A stretch of 64,000 nucleotides of DNA from DASUPK01 sp963831605 (GTDB lineage: Bacteria > Actinomycetota > Thermoleophilia > Solirubrobacterales > 70-9). The notes beneath the pieces are model-generated. The model had not been told where the DNA came from, made no database searches, and saw nothing but the letters and a program-made list of their open reading frames with translations. A program made the translations under genes and the position numbers. Positions 1-8,444 of the stretch are shown piece by piece; position 1 is the stretch's first letter, and every line of letters starts with the position of its first letter. The stretch lies in assembly GCA_963831605.1 (NCBI GenBank), contig CAWHQR010000003.1, forward strand, positions 496,001 through 560,000, written 5' to 3'.

Positions 1-434
1 TTGTCGCCGGCCGCCTCGCGGGCCTGAGCCAGGGCCGAGTCGATTCCAGCGGTCACGAAGGTGAAGGTCGTGTCGGAGAGCGTCAGCGGCTCGCGCTCGT
101 GATGGGTGAGGACGAAGACGGGCTTGTGGAACGGCGGCTCCTCACCCCACCATCCCTGCCACGGGTCGTCGCCCCAGGGGCCGCCGCTGGGGGGCCCGAA
201 CTTGCCGCGGCCCATGATCTCGCCGCCGACGTTGGCGTCGGCCTCCTCGATGATGGCGCTGCTTGCGTTCACCTCGCCGCCCTCCATGCCGTGCGGCTCC
301 CTCCACGCCTTCAACGCGATGACCCAGTCGTGCAGCCCCTCACCGCCGTCGCCGAGGGGATGGTCCTCGCTCTGGTTCGGACCCGCGACGTAGCCGTCCA
401 GCGAAACCGCGATATGTGATCTCACCTTGCTCAT
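1..434 (-). CDS. Dihydrofolate reductase family protein (RibD C-terminal-like), 3' end outside window
   Basis: The minus-strand frame begins with ATG at 434 and runs off the left edge, so only the first 144 or so residues are visible. The start MSKVRSHIAVSLDGYVAGP is typical of the RibD C-terminal/DHFR-like reductase family, where the SxDGxxAGP segment lies near the nucleotide site. A later IMGRGKFG segment matches the conserved MGRxTF-type motif, and a PVFVLTHHERE strand follows as expected. These proteins are usually NAD(P)H-dependent reductases of unknown substrate; a role in folate or riboflavin synthesis cannot be assumed. It lies upstream, on the same strand, of no clear operon partner and is read away from the Nudix gene. 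Confidence 0.85.
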   Translation of the reverse strand, partial: MSKVRSHIAVSLDGYVAGPNQSEDHPLGDGGEGLHDWVIALKAWREPHGMEGGEVNASSAIIEEADANVGGEIMGRGKFGPPSGGPWGDDPWQGWWGEEPPFHKPVFVLTHHEREPLTLSDTTFTFVTAGIDSALAQAREAAGD

Positions 435-471
435 GTCCTCTTGGACGCCTCCTCTCGTCGAAACTCATCGG

Positions 472-1041
472 TCACGGCCTGATCCGCTCCAGGAGCAGGC
501 CCAGGATCCTCGCCGTCGCGCCCCAGATCAGCTGATCCGAGATCAGATAGGTGTCGGTCTTGATCGGTACCCCGCGGCGAACCAGCCGGCGCTTGGCGTA
601 GGCGGCCTCGAGGTCGTCCAGGGAGGCGATCAGCACGCTCTCCACCTCGGTCGGGTTCGGCTCGAAGCGCATTCCCTCTTCGATCAGGCCGACGAAGGGA
701 TGGACCTTGTAGTTGGTGACGAAGGTGCCGATCGGCGGGAGCGCACCGACGACCTCGACATTGCTGCGCGTCAGGCCGATCTCCTCCTCGGCCTCTCGCA
801 GGGCCGTGTCGAGCAGCTCCTCGCCGTCGTCGCGGCGACCGCCGGGGAAGGAGATCTCGCCGGCGTGCCGCTTCAGGTCGGAGCGGCGCTCGGTGAAGAC
901 AAGACCCGGGTTATCGGGCCAGCCGTGCATCGGCACCAGAACCGCCGCCTCGGTGCGGCCATGGGCGTCCAGCTGCTCCGCCTCCGCCGGCGCGAGCAGC
1001 AGGTTGCTCAGATCAGATGATGATCTGGACGACTCCACCAT
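472..1041 (-). CDS. Nudix hydrolase, NudL-like CoA pyrophosphatase
   Basis: A 189-residue protein predicted to hydrolyse coenzyme A and its derivatives to phosphopantetheine and adenosine 3',5'-bisphosphate. The Nudix box GX5EX7REUXEEXGU is complete at about residues 68-90 (REAEEEIGL at its end). The preceding ERRSDLKRHAGEISFPGG stretch is the extra signature of the CoA-specific NudL/PCD1 group. The frame is open further upstream, but ATG 1041 gives the family length; it overlaps the 3' end of the upstream SDR gene by 29 bp, suggesting translational coupling. A shorter start inside the gene is possible. Confidence 0.88.
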   Translation of the reverse strand: MVESSRSSSDLSNLLLAPAEAEQLDAHGRTEAAVLVPMHGWPDNPGLVFTERRSDLKRHAGEISFPGGRRDDGEELLDTALREAEEEIGLTRSNVEVVGALPPIGTFVTNYKVHPFVGLIEEGMRFEPNPTEVESVLIASLDDLEAAYAKRRLVRRGVPIKTDTYLISDQLIWGATARILGLLLERIRP

Positions 1042-1825
1042 CGACGCTCCAAGCCGCGCCGGATGTGTAGGACGCCTGCTCGGAACAGAGGAAGACGATG
1101 GCCCCGGCGATCTCGTCGACCTCGGCCAAGCGGCCGACCGGCCGCCCCGCGGCGGCGGCCTCGAGGGCCTCCTCCCGGCTGTCGAGTCCCTCCATCTCCA
1201 TGACCTGATCCAGCAGGCCGCCGTCCTCGGTCCAGAGCTCCGAGTTGACCGCCCCGGGGCAGATTGCATTGATCAGGACGCCGTCGGCCGCGTACCGGTC
1301 TGCGAAGAGCCGGGAGAGCGAGAGCTCGGCGGCTTTGGCGACGGAGTACTCGGGGGTGCTGGCGGAGGGCCGCTTGCCCGAGGAGCTGGAGACGTTCACG
1401 ATGCGGCCCCAGCCGCGCTCGCGCATCCCCGGCGTGGCGGCGCGCATCAGCCGCATCGGGGCCATCACGTTGAGCTCCCAGGCCGCGTACCAGTCCTCGT
1501 CCGGGACGTCATCGAGGTCGCGGCGGCGAGCCGTGCCGGCGTTGTTGACGAGCACGTCGAATTGCCCGAGGCGGTCCGTGGCCTCCTGGGCGATCACATC
1601 CGCGGCCCCGGGATCGGTCACGTCGGCAACGAGGGACTCGGCTCGCCCGCCCGCCTCCTGGCCCGCTGCGGCGCATTCGTCTGCGGCCTCCAGCAGGGCG
1701 TCCTCGGAGCGCGCGACGAGCAGGACGTCCGCCCCCTCGCCGCAGAGCAGCCGGGCGGTGGCGAGGCCGATTCCGCGACTGGCGCCGGTGACGACGCAGG
1801 CTCTGCCGCTGAGCCCGAGATCCAT
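1013..1825 (-). CDS. SDR family NAD(P)-dependent oxidoreductase
   Basis: Classical short-chain dehydrogenase of 270 residues. The cofactor motif TGASRGIG is at residues 13-20, NNAG at 94-97, the catalytic serine near 147 and YSVAK (Tyr160, Lys164) after it. The C-terminal CPGAV and GAAWSVDGG segments are typical of 3-oxoacyl-ACP reductase-like SDRs, but the substrate cannot be named. The gene starts 3 bp after the OsmC stop region on the same strand and overlaps the Nudix gene, so cobalamin adenosyltransferase, OsmC, SDR and Nudix look co-transcribed. Confidence 0.9.
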   Translation of the reverse strand: MDLGLSGRACVVTGASRGIGLATARLLCGEGADVLLVARSEDALLEAADECAAAGQEAGGRAESLVADVTDPGAADVIAQEATDRLGQFDVLVNNAGTARRRDLDDVPDEDWYAAWELNVMAPMRLMRAATPGMRERGWGRIVNVSSSSGKRPSASTPEYSVAKAAELSLSRLFADRYAADGVLINAICPGAVNSELWTEDGGLLDQVMEMEGLDSREEALEAAAAGRPVGRLAEVDEIAGAIVFLCSEQASYTSGAAWSVDGGVVQIII

Positions 1826-1828
1826 GGC

Positions 1829-2248
1829 TCAGTCCTCGTCCTCGTTGTCCTCAACGAACTCGAGCGAGTCATGGATCACCACGTTGTCTCGCTTGAGCGT
1901 CCGGTGCACCGGGCATTTGCCGGCGATGACCAGTAGGCGGTCCCTGCTGGCCTCGCTCAACTCGGCTCCCAGCGTGATCTTCACGTCGAAGGTCGGTGGA
2001 TCGTCGGTCGTGGCCTGCTCGAAGTCGACAACGACCTCGACCGTGCCGAGTCCCCACTCCTTGCGGTCGGCGTACATCTCGATCGTGATGGCCGTGCAGG
2101 TTGCCAGCGAAGCGGCGAGCAGCTCAGACGGTGCCGGCCCAAGGTCGGTGCCACCCTCACCCTCGGGCTCGTCGACTATCAACCGGTGCTCCCGGATCTC
2201 GACCTCGTGTTCGAAGCCCTGACGCCGGCGGGCGACCGCCCGCTTCAT
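1829..2248 (-). CDS. OsmC family peroxiredoxin-like protein
   Basis: A 139-residue OsmC/Ohr-family protein. The two redox cysteines expected in this family are present: Cys51 in SLATCTAIT and Cys112 in AGKCPVHRTL. OsmC-type proteins reduce organic hydroperoxides in the cytoplasm, although some members act on other substrates. The start ATG at 2248 overlaps the stop of the cobalamin adenosyltransferase gene in a TGATG arrangement, so the two are translationally coupled. A longer upstream open frame is only the antisense-like shadow of that gene. A second, different OsmC-like gene lies at 13547. Confidence 0.88.
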   Translation of the reverse strand: MKRAVARRRQGFEHEVEIREHRLIVDEPEGEGGTDLGPAPSELLAASLATCTAITIEMYADRKEWGLGTVEVVVDFEQATTDDPPTFDVKITLGAELSEASRDRLLVIAGKCPVHRTLKRDNVVIHDSLEFVEDNEDED

Positions 2249-2817
2249 CAAGCGCCCTTCCGGCCCTCGAACATCTGCGGGTTCGACTCGTCCGCGAAAC
2301 GGGCGAGCGCGAAAGCGAGATCCGAGGCGCGGTTCAGGAAGCGGAGCACTGCGTCCGAGGCGAGGGCGTCCGACTCGCTCAGCTCGACCACACGGCGTTC
2401 GGCGCGGCGGATCGCCGAGCGGGCCACGTCGAGCGCGGCCGAGAGCTCGGTCCCGCCGGGGATGACGAACTGGGGTGGCAGGTCGACCTGGTTCATGTAG
2501 CGGTCGATGTCGACCTCGAGCGCGTCGACCATGCCGTCGGTGATCCGGCTGACCCCGTCCTCGAGCCGGTCGGCCGCCTCCGGTGAGGTCGCCAGCTCGG
2601 CTCCGGCGACGAACAGGTCCTGCTGCAGAGAGAGGATGGTGGCGTGCAGATCGGCCTGGTTGTCGGCCTTGCACAGGGCGCGGGCGACTCCCAGCAGGGA
2701 GTTCGCTTCGTCGATCGAGCCGTAGGCCTCGGTGCGGGCGTTGGTCTTCGGCACACGGCCTCCGTACCAGAGCGAGGTCGTCCCGTCGTCACCCTTCTTC
2801 GTGTAGATCTTGACCAC
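2248..2817 (-). CDS. PduO-type ATP:cob(I)alamin adenosyltransferase
   Basis: A 189-residue protein that transfers the adenosyl group of ATP to cob(I)alamin to form adenosylcobalamin. The N-terminal ATP-binding motif YTKKGDDGTTSL is at residues 5-16, and the C-terminal helix with LNRASDLAFALAR matches the conserved Arg-rich active-site helix. Length is normal for the PduO/MMAB family. It is the first gene of a minus-strand run with OsmC, SDR and Nudix genes. No B12-dependent enzyme is encoded nearby, so its client is elsewhere in the genome. Confidence 0.93.
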   Translation of the reverse strand: MVKIYTKKGDDGTTSLWYGGRVPKTNARTEAYGSIDEANSLLGVARALCKADNQADLHATILSLQQDLFVAGAELATSPEAADRLEDGVSRITDGMVDALEVDIDRYMNQVDLPPQFVIPGGTELSAALDVARSAIRRAERRVVELSESDALASDAVLRFLNRASDLAFALARFADESNPQMFEGRKGA

Positions 2818-2862
2818 GTAAACGACGATATCGGGCAGGGGAGGCTGGCTTGGCCAGGCCGG

Positions 2863-4119
2863 CTAGCCGAGGGGGTTGAACGCGATCCCGGTGAGGAGCT
2901 TCGGGAAGAAGTAGGTGGACTTCGGTGGCATCGTCTCGCCCTCCGCGGCGACGGCCCGGACCTGGTCGACGGGAGTGGGGCGGAGCACGAAAGCGGCCTG
3001 GTAGTCACCTGCGTCGAGCTTCTTGAGGACCTCGCCGATGTGCGGCGTGTACCCGATGCCGCGCTTGGCCGCGATGTCGTCGGTGGTCATCTCGAGGATT
3101 CCCTTGAGGACGAGTTCCTCGAGGATCGCCGCATCGAGGGTCCGGTAGGCGTCCGAGCGGCCGGCGAGGGTCTCGTCGAGGCGGCTCGTGTCGCGGAGGC
3201 GCAGCCTGAACGCCTTCTTGAAGTGGGAGTCCATGTAGCCGAACACCCCGATGCCTTCGGTGCCGCCCGGGTCCAGCGCCTCCGTGGGGACCTCTTCCAC
3301 CTCGAAGACCTCCTTCAGGCCGTTGCCGAGCGCCTGTTGCCTGGCCGGGTCGCCGGCGAGACCGGAGATCAGCCGGTGGGTGGGGAAGACGGTCAGGCCG
3401 GGGTCCTCGAGCGAGACCAGTGCCATCAGCACGTAGTCGGCGTCGGTGCCCGGGCCGACCTCCCGCTGATAGGCGAGGGAGGTCTCATAGCGATGGTGGC
3501 CGTCGGCGATCAGCAGCTCGGCCGACTCGAGCTCGGCCGCGACGGCCTCGTGCACCGCCGGGTGGCCGATCCGCCAGACGCGATGGGTGGTTCCGTCCGG
3601 GTCCGTGACCTCGCCCCAGAGCCGGTCGCCGAGAGCCGGCGCGAGGTGCTGCCAGGCGTCGCCGGGGTGGAGGGCGAAGATCGGAGAGAGGTTGGCCCGG
3701 GTCGCGCGGGTCAGCCTGAGGCGGTCCTCCTTCGGGCCGGGCTGAGTGCGCTCGTGGGGCCGGATGCCCTCGCCGTAGGGCGCAAGCTTCACGCGAGCGA
3801 GGAATCCCCGGCGGGTGAGGCGCGAGCCGTCGGGCGCCGTGTAGTCCTGCTCGAGCGCCCAGATCTGAGGCTCGGTGTCGCGGGTCAGGATGCCCGCGTC
3901 CGTCCACTGGGAAAGGAGCGCCGCCGAGTGCTCGTACGGGTCGCCGCCGCCGGGATCGCGCGGCAGGTCGAGCTCGACGACGTTGTAGGGGGAGCGAGCG
4001 ACGAGCTCTTCGCGCTGCTGGTCGTCGATCACGTCATACGGAGGGGCGACGACGTCGCCCAGCGGTCCGACCTTCTCGAGGTCGTAGCGGACCGCCTGAA
4101 GTGGAAGTACCTCTGCCAC
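2863..4119 (-). CDS. DUF1015 family protein
   Basis: A 418-residue protein that matches the DUF1015 family throughout: N-terminal VVAPPYDVIDDQQRE, the central ADGHHRYETSLAY motif with conserved histidines, and a C-terminal FFPKLLTGIAFNPL. The family is widespread and often lies near serine/glycine metabolism genes, but its biochemical role is not established. The ATG at 4119 gives the standard N-terminus (FxA-type start before PPYDVI). It is separated by 45 bp from the downstream cobalamin adenosyltransferase gene on the same strand. Confidence 0.88.
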   Translation of the reverse strand: MAEVLPLQAVRYDLEKVGPLGDVVAPPYDVIDDQQREELVARSPYNVVELDLPRDPGGGDPYEHSAALLSQWTDAGILTRDTEPQIWALEQDYTAPDGSRLTRRGFLARVKLAPYGEGIRPHERTQPGPKEDRLRLTRATRANLSPIFALHPGDAWQHLAPALGDRLWGEVTDPDGTTHRVWRIGHPAVHEAVAAELESAELLIADGHHRYETSLAYQREVGPGTDADYVLMALVSLEDPGLTVFPTHRLISGLAGDPARQQALGNGLKEVFEVEEVPTEALDPGGTEGIGVFGYMDSHFKKAFRLRLRDTSRLDETLAGRSDAYRTLDAAILEELVLKGILEMTTDDIAAKRGIGYTPHIGEVLKKLDAGDYQAAFVLRPTPVDQVRAVAAEGETMPPKSTYFFPKLLTGIAFNPLG

Positions 4120-4172
4120 GGGCGCGGAACCCTAACCGCCACACCGGCAAGGAAGAGGCGAGATGCGGAGAG

Positions 4173-4212
4173 TTGGTGAGTTACCCACCCACGGGGGTGG
4201 GAAAGTCACCAA
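4173..4212. repeat. Perfect two-part inverted repeat upstream of tRNA-Pro
   Basis: TTGGTGA at 4173-4179 pairs with TCACCAA at 4206-4212, and CCCACCC at 4184-4190 pairs with GGGTGGG at 4195-4201, with a symmetric 4x4 internal loop and a four-base loop. It lies in the gap between the divergent DUF1015 gene and tRNA-Pro, 34 bp before the tRNA. It could be an operator, a repeat element or a structured leader; there is no T-run, so a simple terminator is less likely. Confidence 0.6.
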
Positions 4213-4246
4213 TTCCCTCGCCGTCGCTGTCTAGACTCGCTCGCCT

Positions 4247-4320
4247 CGGGGCGTGGCGCAGCCTGGTAGCGCGCTGCCTTTGGGTGGCAGAGGTCCCCGG
4301 TTCAAATCCGGGCGCCCCGA
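4247..4320 (+). tRNA. tRNA-Pro (anticodon TGG)
   Basis: The acceptor arms CGGGGCG (4247-4253) and CGCCCCG (4313-4319) pair perfectly. The anticodon stem CTGCC/GGCAG encloses the loop TTTGGGT, giving anticodon TGG, and the T arm GGTTCAAATCC is canonical. The discriminator is A4320 and CCA is not encoded. Confidence 0.96.
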
Positions 4321-4331
4321 CTGCTCCGCAG

Positions 4332-5306
4332 TCAGATCAGGCGTTCCGCACGCAGCCACTCCTCCGTCTTCGCCATCCCGGCCTCGAGATCGTGGGCCGG
4401 CTCGTAGCCCAGCACCTCACGGGCGCGGGCGATCGAGTAGCTGCCGCGTCGCGTGAAGTAGTCGATCGCTGCGGCCGTCGCCTCGCTGCGCCGGCCGCGC
4501 ACCTTCGCGGCCAGGTCCATCGCCCGGGCCACCTCGCGCACGACCCGCCTGGGGGCTGTTCGCGGCGGATCGATGCCGAGCATCCGGCAGTAGTGGTCCA
4601 GGAACTCGCCGATCGTCGGCTGCTCGGCGCCGGTGAGAATGAAGACTCGTCCCTCGGCCTCGGGCGTCGTCGCCGCTCGCACGATCCCATCGACCAGGTC
4701 GTCGACGTAGACCGGGCTGTGCAGGCCTCTGCCGCCGTCGGGAAGGATCAATTGCTTGGCCTTCAGCAGCCGGATCGGCTCCACGGTCCATGGCCGCGAC
4801 CCCGGTCCGTACACGTCGCCCGGGCGAACGATGGTGCAGGGGATCTCTCCCTCGGCGTGCGCCTCGAGCACCACCTGCTCGCTCGCGATCTTGGTGTCGA
4901 CGTAGTGCACGCCGTTGGGGCGAACCGGAGAGCGCTCGTCCACCACCCCCTCGAAGTCGAAGCCGAAGACGACGATCGAGGAGAGGTGCACGAAGCGCTT
5001 CGCGCCGGCCGCGATCGCGGCGTCCATCACATGCCGAGGCGCCACGACGTTCGTCTCCCAGTAGCCCTCGCGCGAGCTGTACATCCCGACCACGGCTGCG
5101 GTGTGAATCACCAGATCACAGCCCTCGGCATGTCCCTGCCAGTTCCCCGGGGTGGTGATGTCGGCAACGAGATGCCATTCGTCGCCGGCCTCGATCAGAT
5201 CGACGCCCCGGACCTCGCTGCCGAGCTCCTGGAAGCGTTCGACCAGGGCGCGCCCGATGAAGCCGGCGGCGCCGGTGACCATCACGCGCTGCGGCGCGTC
5301 AGCCAC
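4332..5306 (-). CDS. NAD-dependent epimerase/dehydratase (extended SDR)
   Basis: A 324-residue extended SDR. TGAAGFIG at residues 11-18 binds the dinucleotide, and YVDTK (Tyr135, Lys139) is the catalytic pair. The C-terminal region with VYVDDLVDGIV is typical of the 3-beta-hydroxysteroid dehydrogenase/isomerase and dihydroflavonol reductase branch. The GTG at 5306 (VADAPQRVMVTG) was chosen because it puts the Rossmann motif at the normal place; it overlaps the upstream acetolactate decarboxylase stop by 8 bp. It forms an overlapping trio with that gene and the membrane hydroxylase gene. The substrate is unknown. Confidence 0.88.
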   Translation of the reverse strand: MADAPQRVMVTGAAGFIGRALVERFQELGSEVRGVDLIEAGDEWHLVADITTPGNWQGHAEGCDLVIHTAAVVGMYSSREGYWETNVVAPRHVMDAAIAAGAKRFVHLSSIVVFGFDFEGVVDERSPVRPNGVHYVDTKIASEQVVLEAHAEGEIPCTIVRPGDVYGPGSRPWTVEPIRLLKAKQLILPDGGRGLHSPVYVDDLVDGIVRAATTPEAEGRVFILTGAEQPTIGEFLDHYCRMLGIDPPRTAPRRVVREVARAMDLAAKVRGRRSEATAAAIDYFTRRGSYSIARAREVLGYEPAHDLEAGMAKTEEWLRAERLI

Positions 5307-6084
5307 TGTGCTCAACCCGCTCGATCGCCGCGTGGGTGTCCCTCGCGGTGCCAGGATCGGCCAGGTCGATCCCCGGAGGCAGCTCGACGTGAAGGTCTCC
5401 CGAGGGGTCGAGCTCGACGTGCGCGGTCTCGGCCCGGGAGTCGAGCACGTGCCCGCCGCGCGCCCGGTCCTCGGTGATGAAGTGCAGGTGCCAGCCACTG
5501 ACCTCGATTCCCTCGGCGTACTCGGGAAAGCGGAAGCCGAGCATCGTCCCGTCCACGTCCGTGAGCTCGAAGACGCGTTGCTCGCTCACCACCTCGGTGA
5601 GCGGCCGGTAGGGCGGTTCCTGCCTCGGCACCGACCGCGCCCTGACCAGCTCGAAGCGGCCGTCTATCCGAACCGCACAGGACGCGGCATCGGCCGGGAT
5701 CCTCCGGTCGATCTCGGCGAGCAGGCGGTCGTGGTCGATCGATCCCTCGAGGTCGAAGCCGATGTCGCCCTCGAAGGGCACCATGACGGCGAACGGTGTC
5801 CGCTCCTCCGCCGGCACCTCGGTGATGTTGCCCTCGACGTCAGCGCGATGGAACCGCCCGTCCAGCGCGATCATCTCGCCGTCCAGGTGGTTGAGGGTCC
5901 CAAGCCCGAGGTCTCCGTGCTCCCGGAGCTCCGCGAAGCTCACGTCCCCCTCGAAGGAGCCCTCGATCAGGGCCCCGATCGTCGAGGCCTGGAAGAGGAC
6001 GTGCGGGTCATGCTCCGCGTGAAGGTCAGCGTGGCGCATCGCCTCGACGTGCAGCGAGCGGATCCAGCGCTCGTCGAGGCTCAT
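5299..6084 (-). CDS. Alpha-acetolactate decarboxylase
   Basis: A 261-residue match to the BudA/AlsD family, which converts (S)-2-acetolactate to (R)-acetoin. The N-terminal block has FQASTIGALIEG and HGDLGLGTLNHLDGEMIALD as in characterised enzymes. The zinc ligands are His199 and His201 in GWHLHF and His212 in GGHVLD; the glutamate in the N-terminal half is also present. There is no acetolactate synthase next to it. Its ATG overlaps the hydroxylase stop by 4 bp and its end overlaps the epimerase start, so the three genes are translated as one unit. Confidence 0.93.
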   Translation of the reverse strand: MSLDERWIRSLHVEAMRHADLHAEHDPHVLFQASTIGALIEGSFEGDVSFAELREHGDLGLGTLNHLDGEMIALDGRFHRADVEGNITEVPAEERTPFAVMVPFEGDIGFDLEGSIDHDRLLAEIDRRIPADAASCAVRIDGRFELVRARSVPRQEPPYRPLTEVVSEQRVFELTDVDGTMLGFRFPEYAEGIEVSGWHLHFITEDRARGGHVLDSRAETAHVELDPSGDLHVELPPGIDLADPGTARDTHAAIERVEHSG

Positions 6085-6794
6085 CCGGCGGGATCGAGGG
6101 TGCGAGCGGTCTTCGACTTCGGCACCTCCCGCTGATTGGGATTGGTGCCCAGAACCCGGTCACTGAGGTTGTTGGTGATCCCGTGCCAGAAGTGCTCGTT
6201 CTTGAAGTGATGGAGCCGGTGGTTCCGCCAGACCGCCCTATACGCGCCGGTCCGCGGCACGTACGCGGTGTGGATCAGGAAGTGGGTCCACTCGTAGACG
6301 AAGACCATGCAGTACCCGGCGATCGCGCCGCTGACGATCGCGCCGAGGGGCACCGGGCCGGCGAGCACGGTGACGATCACCGAGACGAGGCCGATGGTGA
6401 GCGGGACCGCGACGAGCATCAGGAACGCCGCCTGCCACCAGTAGAGAAGGACCATGTCGAGGTCGTTCGGATCGCCGTGGTGGGCCCGGTGGGCGCGTGC
6501 GGCGACGGTCTCGACCTGGCGCCCGCGGATCCTGATCGGTTTCGCGTGCAGCAGGTAGACGTGGATCGCCCACTCCCCGAACGGATAGATCGCCAGCAGC
6601 GCCGCAATCGCAACGGCGTCTCGCCAGGTCAGATCGCCGATCAGGGCACGCAGGACGATGAGCACGACCACGCCGCCTCCGATCACCCACGGCGACTCCT
6701 TGCGCAGAAACTCCCGCCGCGCCTGCCCGAGTGAGCTGACCTCTCCGGAACGCATCTGGACCAGGGAGCCTAGTCCGCGCCGGTATCCAGGCAC
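6081..6794 (-). CDS. Sterol desaturase/fatty acid hydroxylase family membrane protein
   Basis: A 237-residue integral membrane protein with the histidine clusters of the di-iron fatty acid hydroxylase superfamily: EWAIHVYLLH, HRAHHGD, HFLIH and HRLHHFKNEHFWHG. At least four hydrophobic segments are visible. Members hydroxylate or desaturate lipids, sterols or carotenoids; which one applies here cannot be told. Two starts are possible, ATG 6794 and ATG 6755; the second would remove a poorly conserved 13-residue lead. It heads the overlapping trio with alsD-like and epimerase genes. Confidence 0.85.
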   Translation of the reverse strand: MPGYRRGLGSLVQMRSGEVSSLGQARREFLRKESPWVIGGGVVVLIVLRALIGDLTWRDAVAIAALLAIYPFGEWAIHVYLLHAKPIRIRGRQVETVAARAHRAHHGDPNDLDMVLLYWWQAAFLMLVAVPLTIGLVSVIVTVLAGPVPLGAIVSGAIAGYCMVFVYEWTHFLIHTAYVPRTGAYRAVWRNHRLHHFKNEHFWHGITNNLSDRVLGTNPNQREVPKSKTARTLDPAG

Positions 6795-6899
6795 GCGGGA
6801 GAGAGGCCGACCCGGGGAGCCTCCCGCAGCTCCGCGCGCCGGTCCCTCTGTGCTTCCCGCTTCGTACCCCTGAGTACGGTTCGAAGACCGGCCACATCT

Positions 6900-6930
6900 T
6901 ACCTAATTTTGTGGTGCTTACAAGTAGGTA
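6900..6930. promoter_or_regulatory. AT-rich inverted repeat in the intergenic region before tRNA-Arg
   Basis: TACCTA (6900-6905) and TAGGTA (6925-6930) form an inverted repeat in a locally AT-rich island within a very GC-rich 228-bp gap. It lies between the divergently transcribed hydroxylase gene and tRNA-Arg. It could carry promoters or an operator for either side; no convincing paired -35/-10 set was identified. Confidence 0.35.
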
Positions 6931-7022
6931 GATGAAATCGCCAAAACTTGGTGCACGGCACGGCGGTTTCGCCCCCGACCGCCCAGGTGGGTGGGGGAAC
7001 CGGCGGTACGCTCCGGCAATCG

Positions 7023-7095
7023 GCCCCCGTAGCTCAGTGGACAGAGCGGCTGCCTTCTAAGCAGCGGGCCGCAGGTTCGAATCCTGCCGGGGGCG
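7023..7095 (+). tRNA. tRNA-Arg (anticodon TCT)
   Basis: The acceptor arms GCCCCCG and CGGGGGC pair over seven bases. The anticodon stem GCTGC/GCAGC encloses loop CTTCTAA, giving anticodon TCT, and the T arm contains GGTTCGAATCC. The discriminator is G7095 and CCA is not encoded. Confidence 0.96.
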
Positions 7096-7187
7096 CTGCG
7101 CAACTCTCCCCACGGGCGTGGGTTAGATTGGCCGAAGCTTCAGGGGACAGTTCCGGGAAGGAGTCCCGGTCGAGAGAGGAGATCGAG

Positions 7188-8429
7188 TTGCAAGCCCATG
7201 CCGTTTCGCTTCGGGTACCGAAGCTGATCGTTCTTGCCGTCATCGGATTGGCCGCGCTGTTCGCGCTCGTCGCGAGCACGCAGCAGGCCGATGCGAAGGC
7301 GAAGAAGCACAAGGCCGTCGTCGCCAAGGGTCCGAAGGGCCTCAAGTTCTACAAGCCGCCGAAGAGCATCCCGAGCCGGCACGGCACCGCGATCTGGGCC
7401 AGGAAGGCCTCCGGCGTCGTGGCGCTCCAAGACGCCCGCTACACGAAGCTCGTTCTTTACTCCTCGCGCACCCCGCAGGGCGCAAAGGACGCGATCTCGG
7501 GCTCGATCAGCGTCCCCAAGGGCAAGCCGCCGAAGGGCGGCTGGCCGGTGATCACCTGGGCGCATGGCACGACCGGCGTCGCCGACGCCTGCGCGCCGTC
7601 CCGTGACACCGCGGGCGATCCAGCGGGCACGGGCGAGACCTACATCAACGGTGACCTGAACGCGTGGCTCCAGGCGGGCTATGCGGTGCTCCGCACCGAC
7701 TACGAGGGGCTCGGCACGCCGGGCAAGCACCCGTACCTCGTCGGCACCTCCGAGGGCCGCAGCGTCCTCGACATCGTGGCGGCGGCGCGTCAGCTCGATC
7801 CGAACATCTCGAAGCGCTACCTGATCGCCGGCCACTCGCAGGGCGGCCAGTCCGCGCTGTTCGCGGCCGGCCTGGCGAGCACCTGGCAGCCGAAGTTGAA
7901 GCTGCGCGGCACGGTGGCCTTCGCCCCGGCGTCGCACATCCTCGATCAGGAGTCGCTGCTCCCGGCGCTCACCACGCCGAGCAGCCTGACCGCCCTGGCG
8001 ACGTTGATCGTCGACGGTGCCTCCACGCAGTCGAGCGCGATCAACATCAACCAGGTCCTGTCGGATCAGGTTCTGCAGTTCTATCCGCTGCTCCAGAGCC
8101 AGTGCCTTGGCCGGCTGGGACAGTCGGACGAGCTCGGCGGCATCCCGCCGTCACAGCTCGAGCGCTCCGGCGCCGATCTGAGCGCCGTCAGGCCGATCCT
8201 GGCCGCGATGAACCCCGCCGTGAAGACCTCTGCGCCGATCCTGATCCCGCAGGGCGAGTCGGACTCGACGGTGTTCCCGTTCCTCACCGCTCAGCTCAAG
8301 GACGAGCTGCTGGGTCTCGGAGACCAGGTCACCTACAAGACCTATCCGGGCACCAACCATGTCGGCGTGGTGACGGCGGGCGAGGCCGACGCGATGGCGT
8401 TCTTCCAGGCGCAGCTCCCACCGCGCTAG
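7188..8429 (+). CDS. Secreted alpha/beta-hydrolase, secretory lipase-like
   Basis: A 413-residue protein with a signal peptide (hydrophobic core around residues 12-30, likely cleaved after ADA at 36). GHSQGG places the nucleophile at Ser217; Asp359 in GESDS and His391 in GTNHVG complete a plausible triad. WAHGTTG at about 124-130 is the oxyanion-hole region of the LIP-type secretory lipase family. The TTG at 7188 was chosen because a GAGAGGAG Shine-Dalgarno sequence lies just upstream and the signal peptide follows directly; the frame is open into tRNA-Arg, which cannot be coding. Substrate is probably an ester or lipid. Confidence 0.85.
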   Translation: MQAHAVSLRVPKLIVLAVIGLAALFALVASTQQADAKAKKHKAVVAKGPKGLKFYKPPKSIPSRHGTAIWARKASGVVALQDARYTKLVLYSSRTPQGAKDAISGSISVPKGKPPKGGWPVITWAHGTTGVADACAPSRDTAGDPAGTGETYINGDLNAWLQAGYAVLRTDYEGLGTPGKHPYLVGTSEGRSVLDIVAAARQLDPNISKRYLIAGHSQGGQSALFAAGLASTWQPKLKLRGTVAFAPASHILDQESLLPALTTPSSLTALATLIVDGASTQSSAININQVLSDQVLQFYPLLQSQCLGRLGQSDELGGIPPSQLERSGADLSAVRPILAAMNPAVKTSAPILIPQGESDSTVFPFLTAQLKDELLGLGDQVTYKTYPGTNHVGVVTAGEADAMAFFQAQLPPR

Positions 8430-8444
8430 GGAAATCTCAAGCGG

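Noticed and set aside
5299..6084. A complete acetoin/butanediol operon
   Set aside because: Only the decarboxylase is present; neither acetolactate synthase nor butanediol dehydrogenase is encoded nearby.
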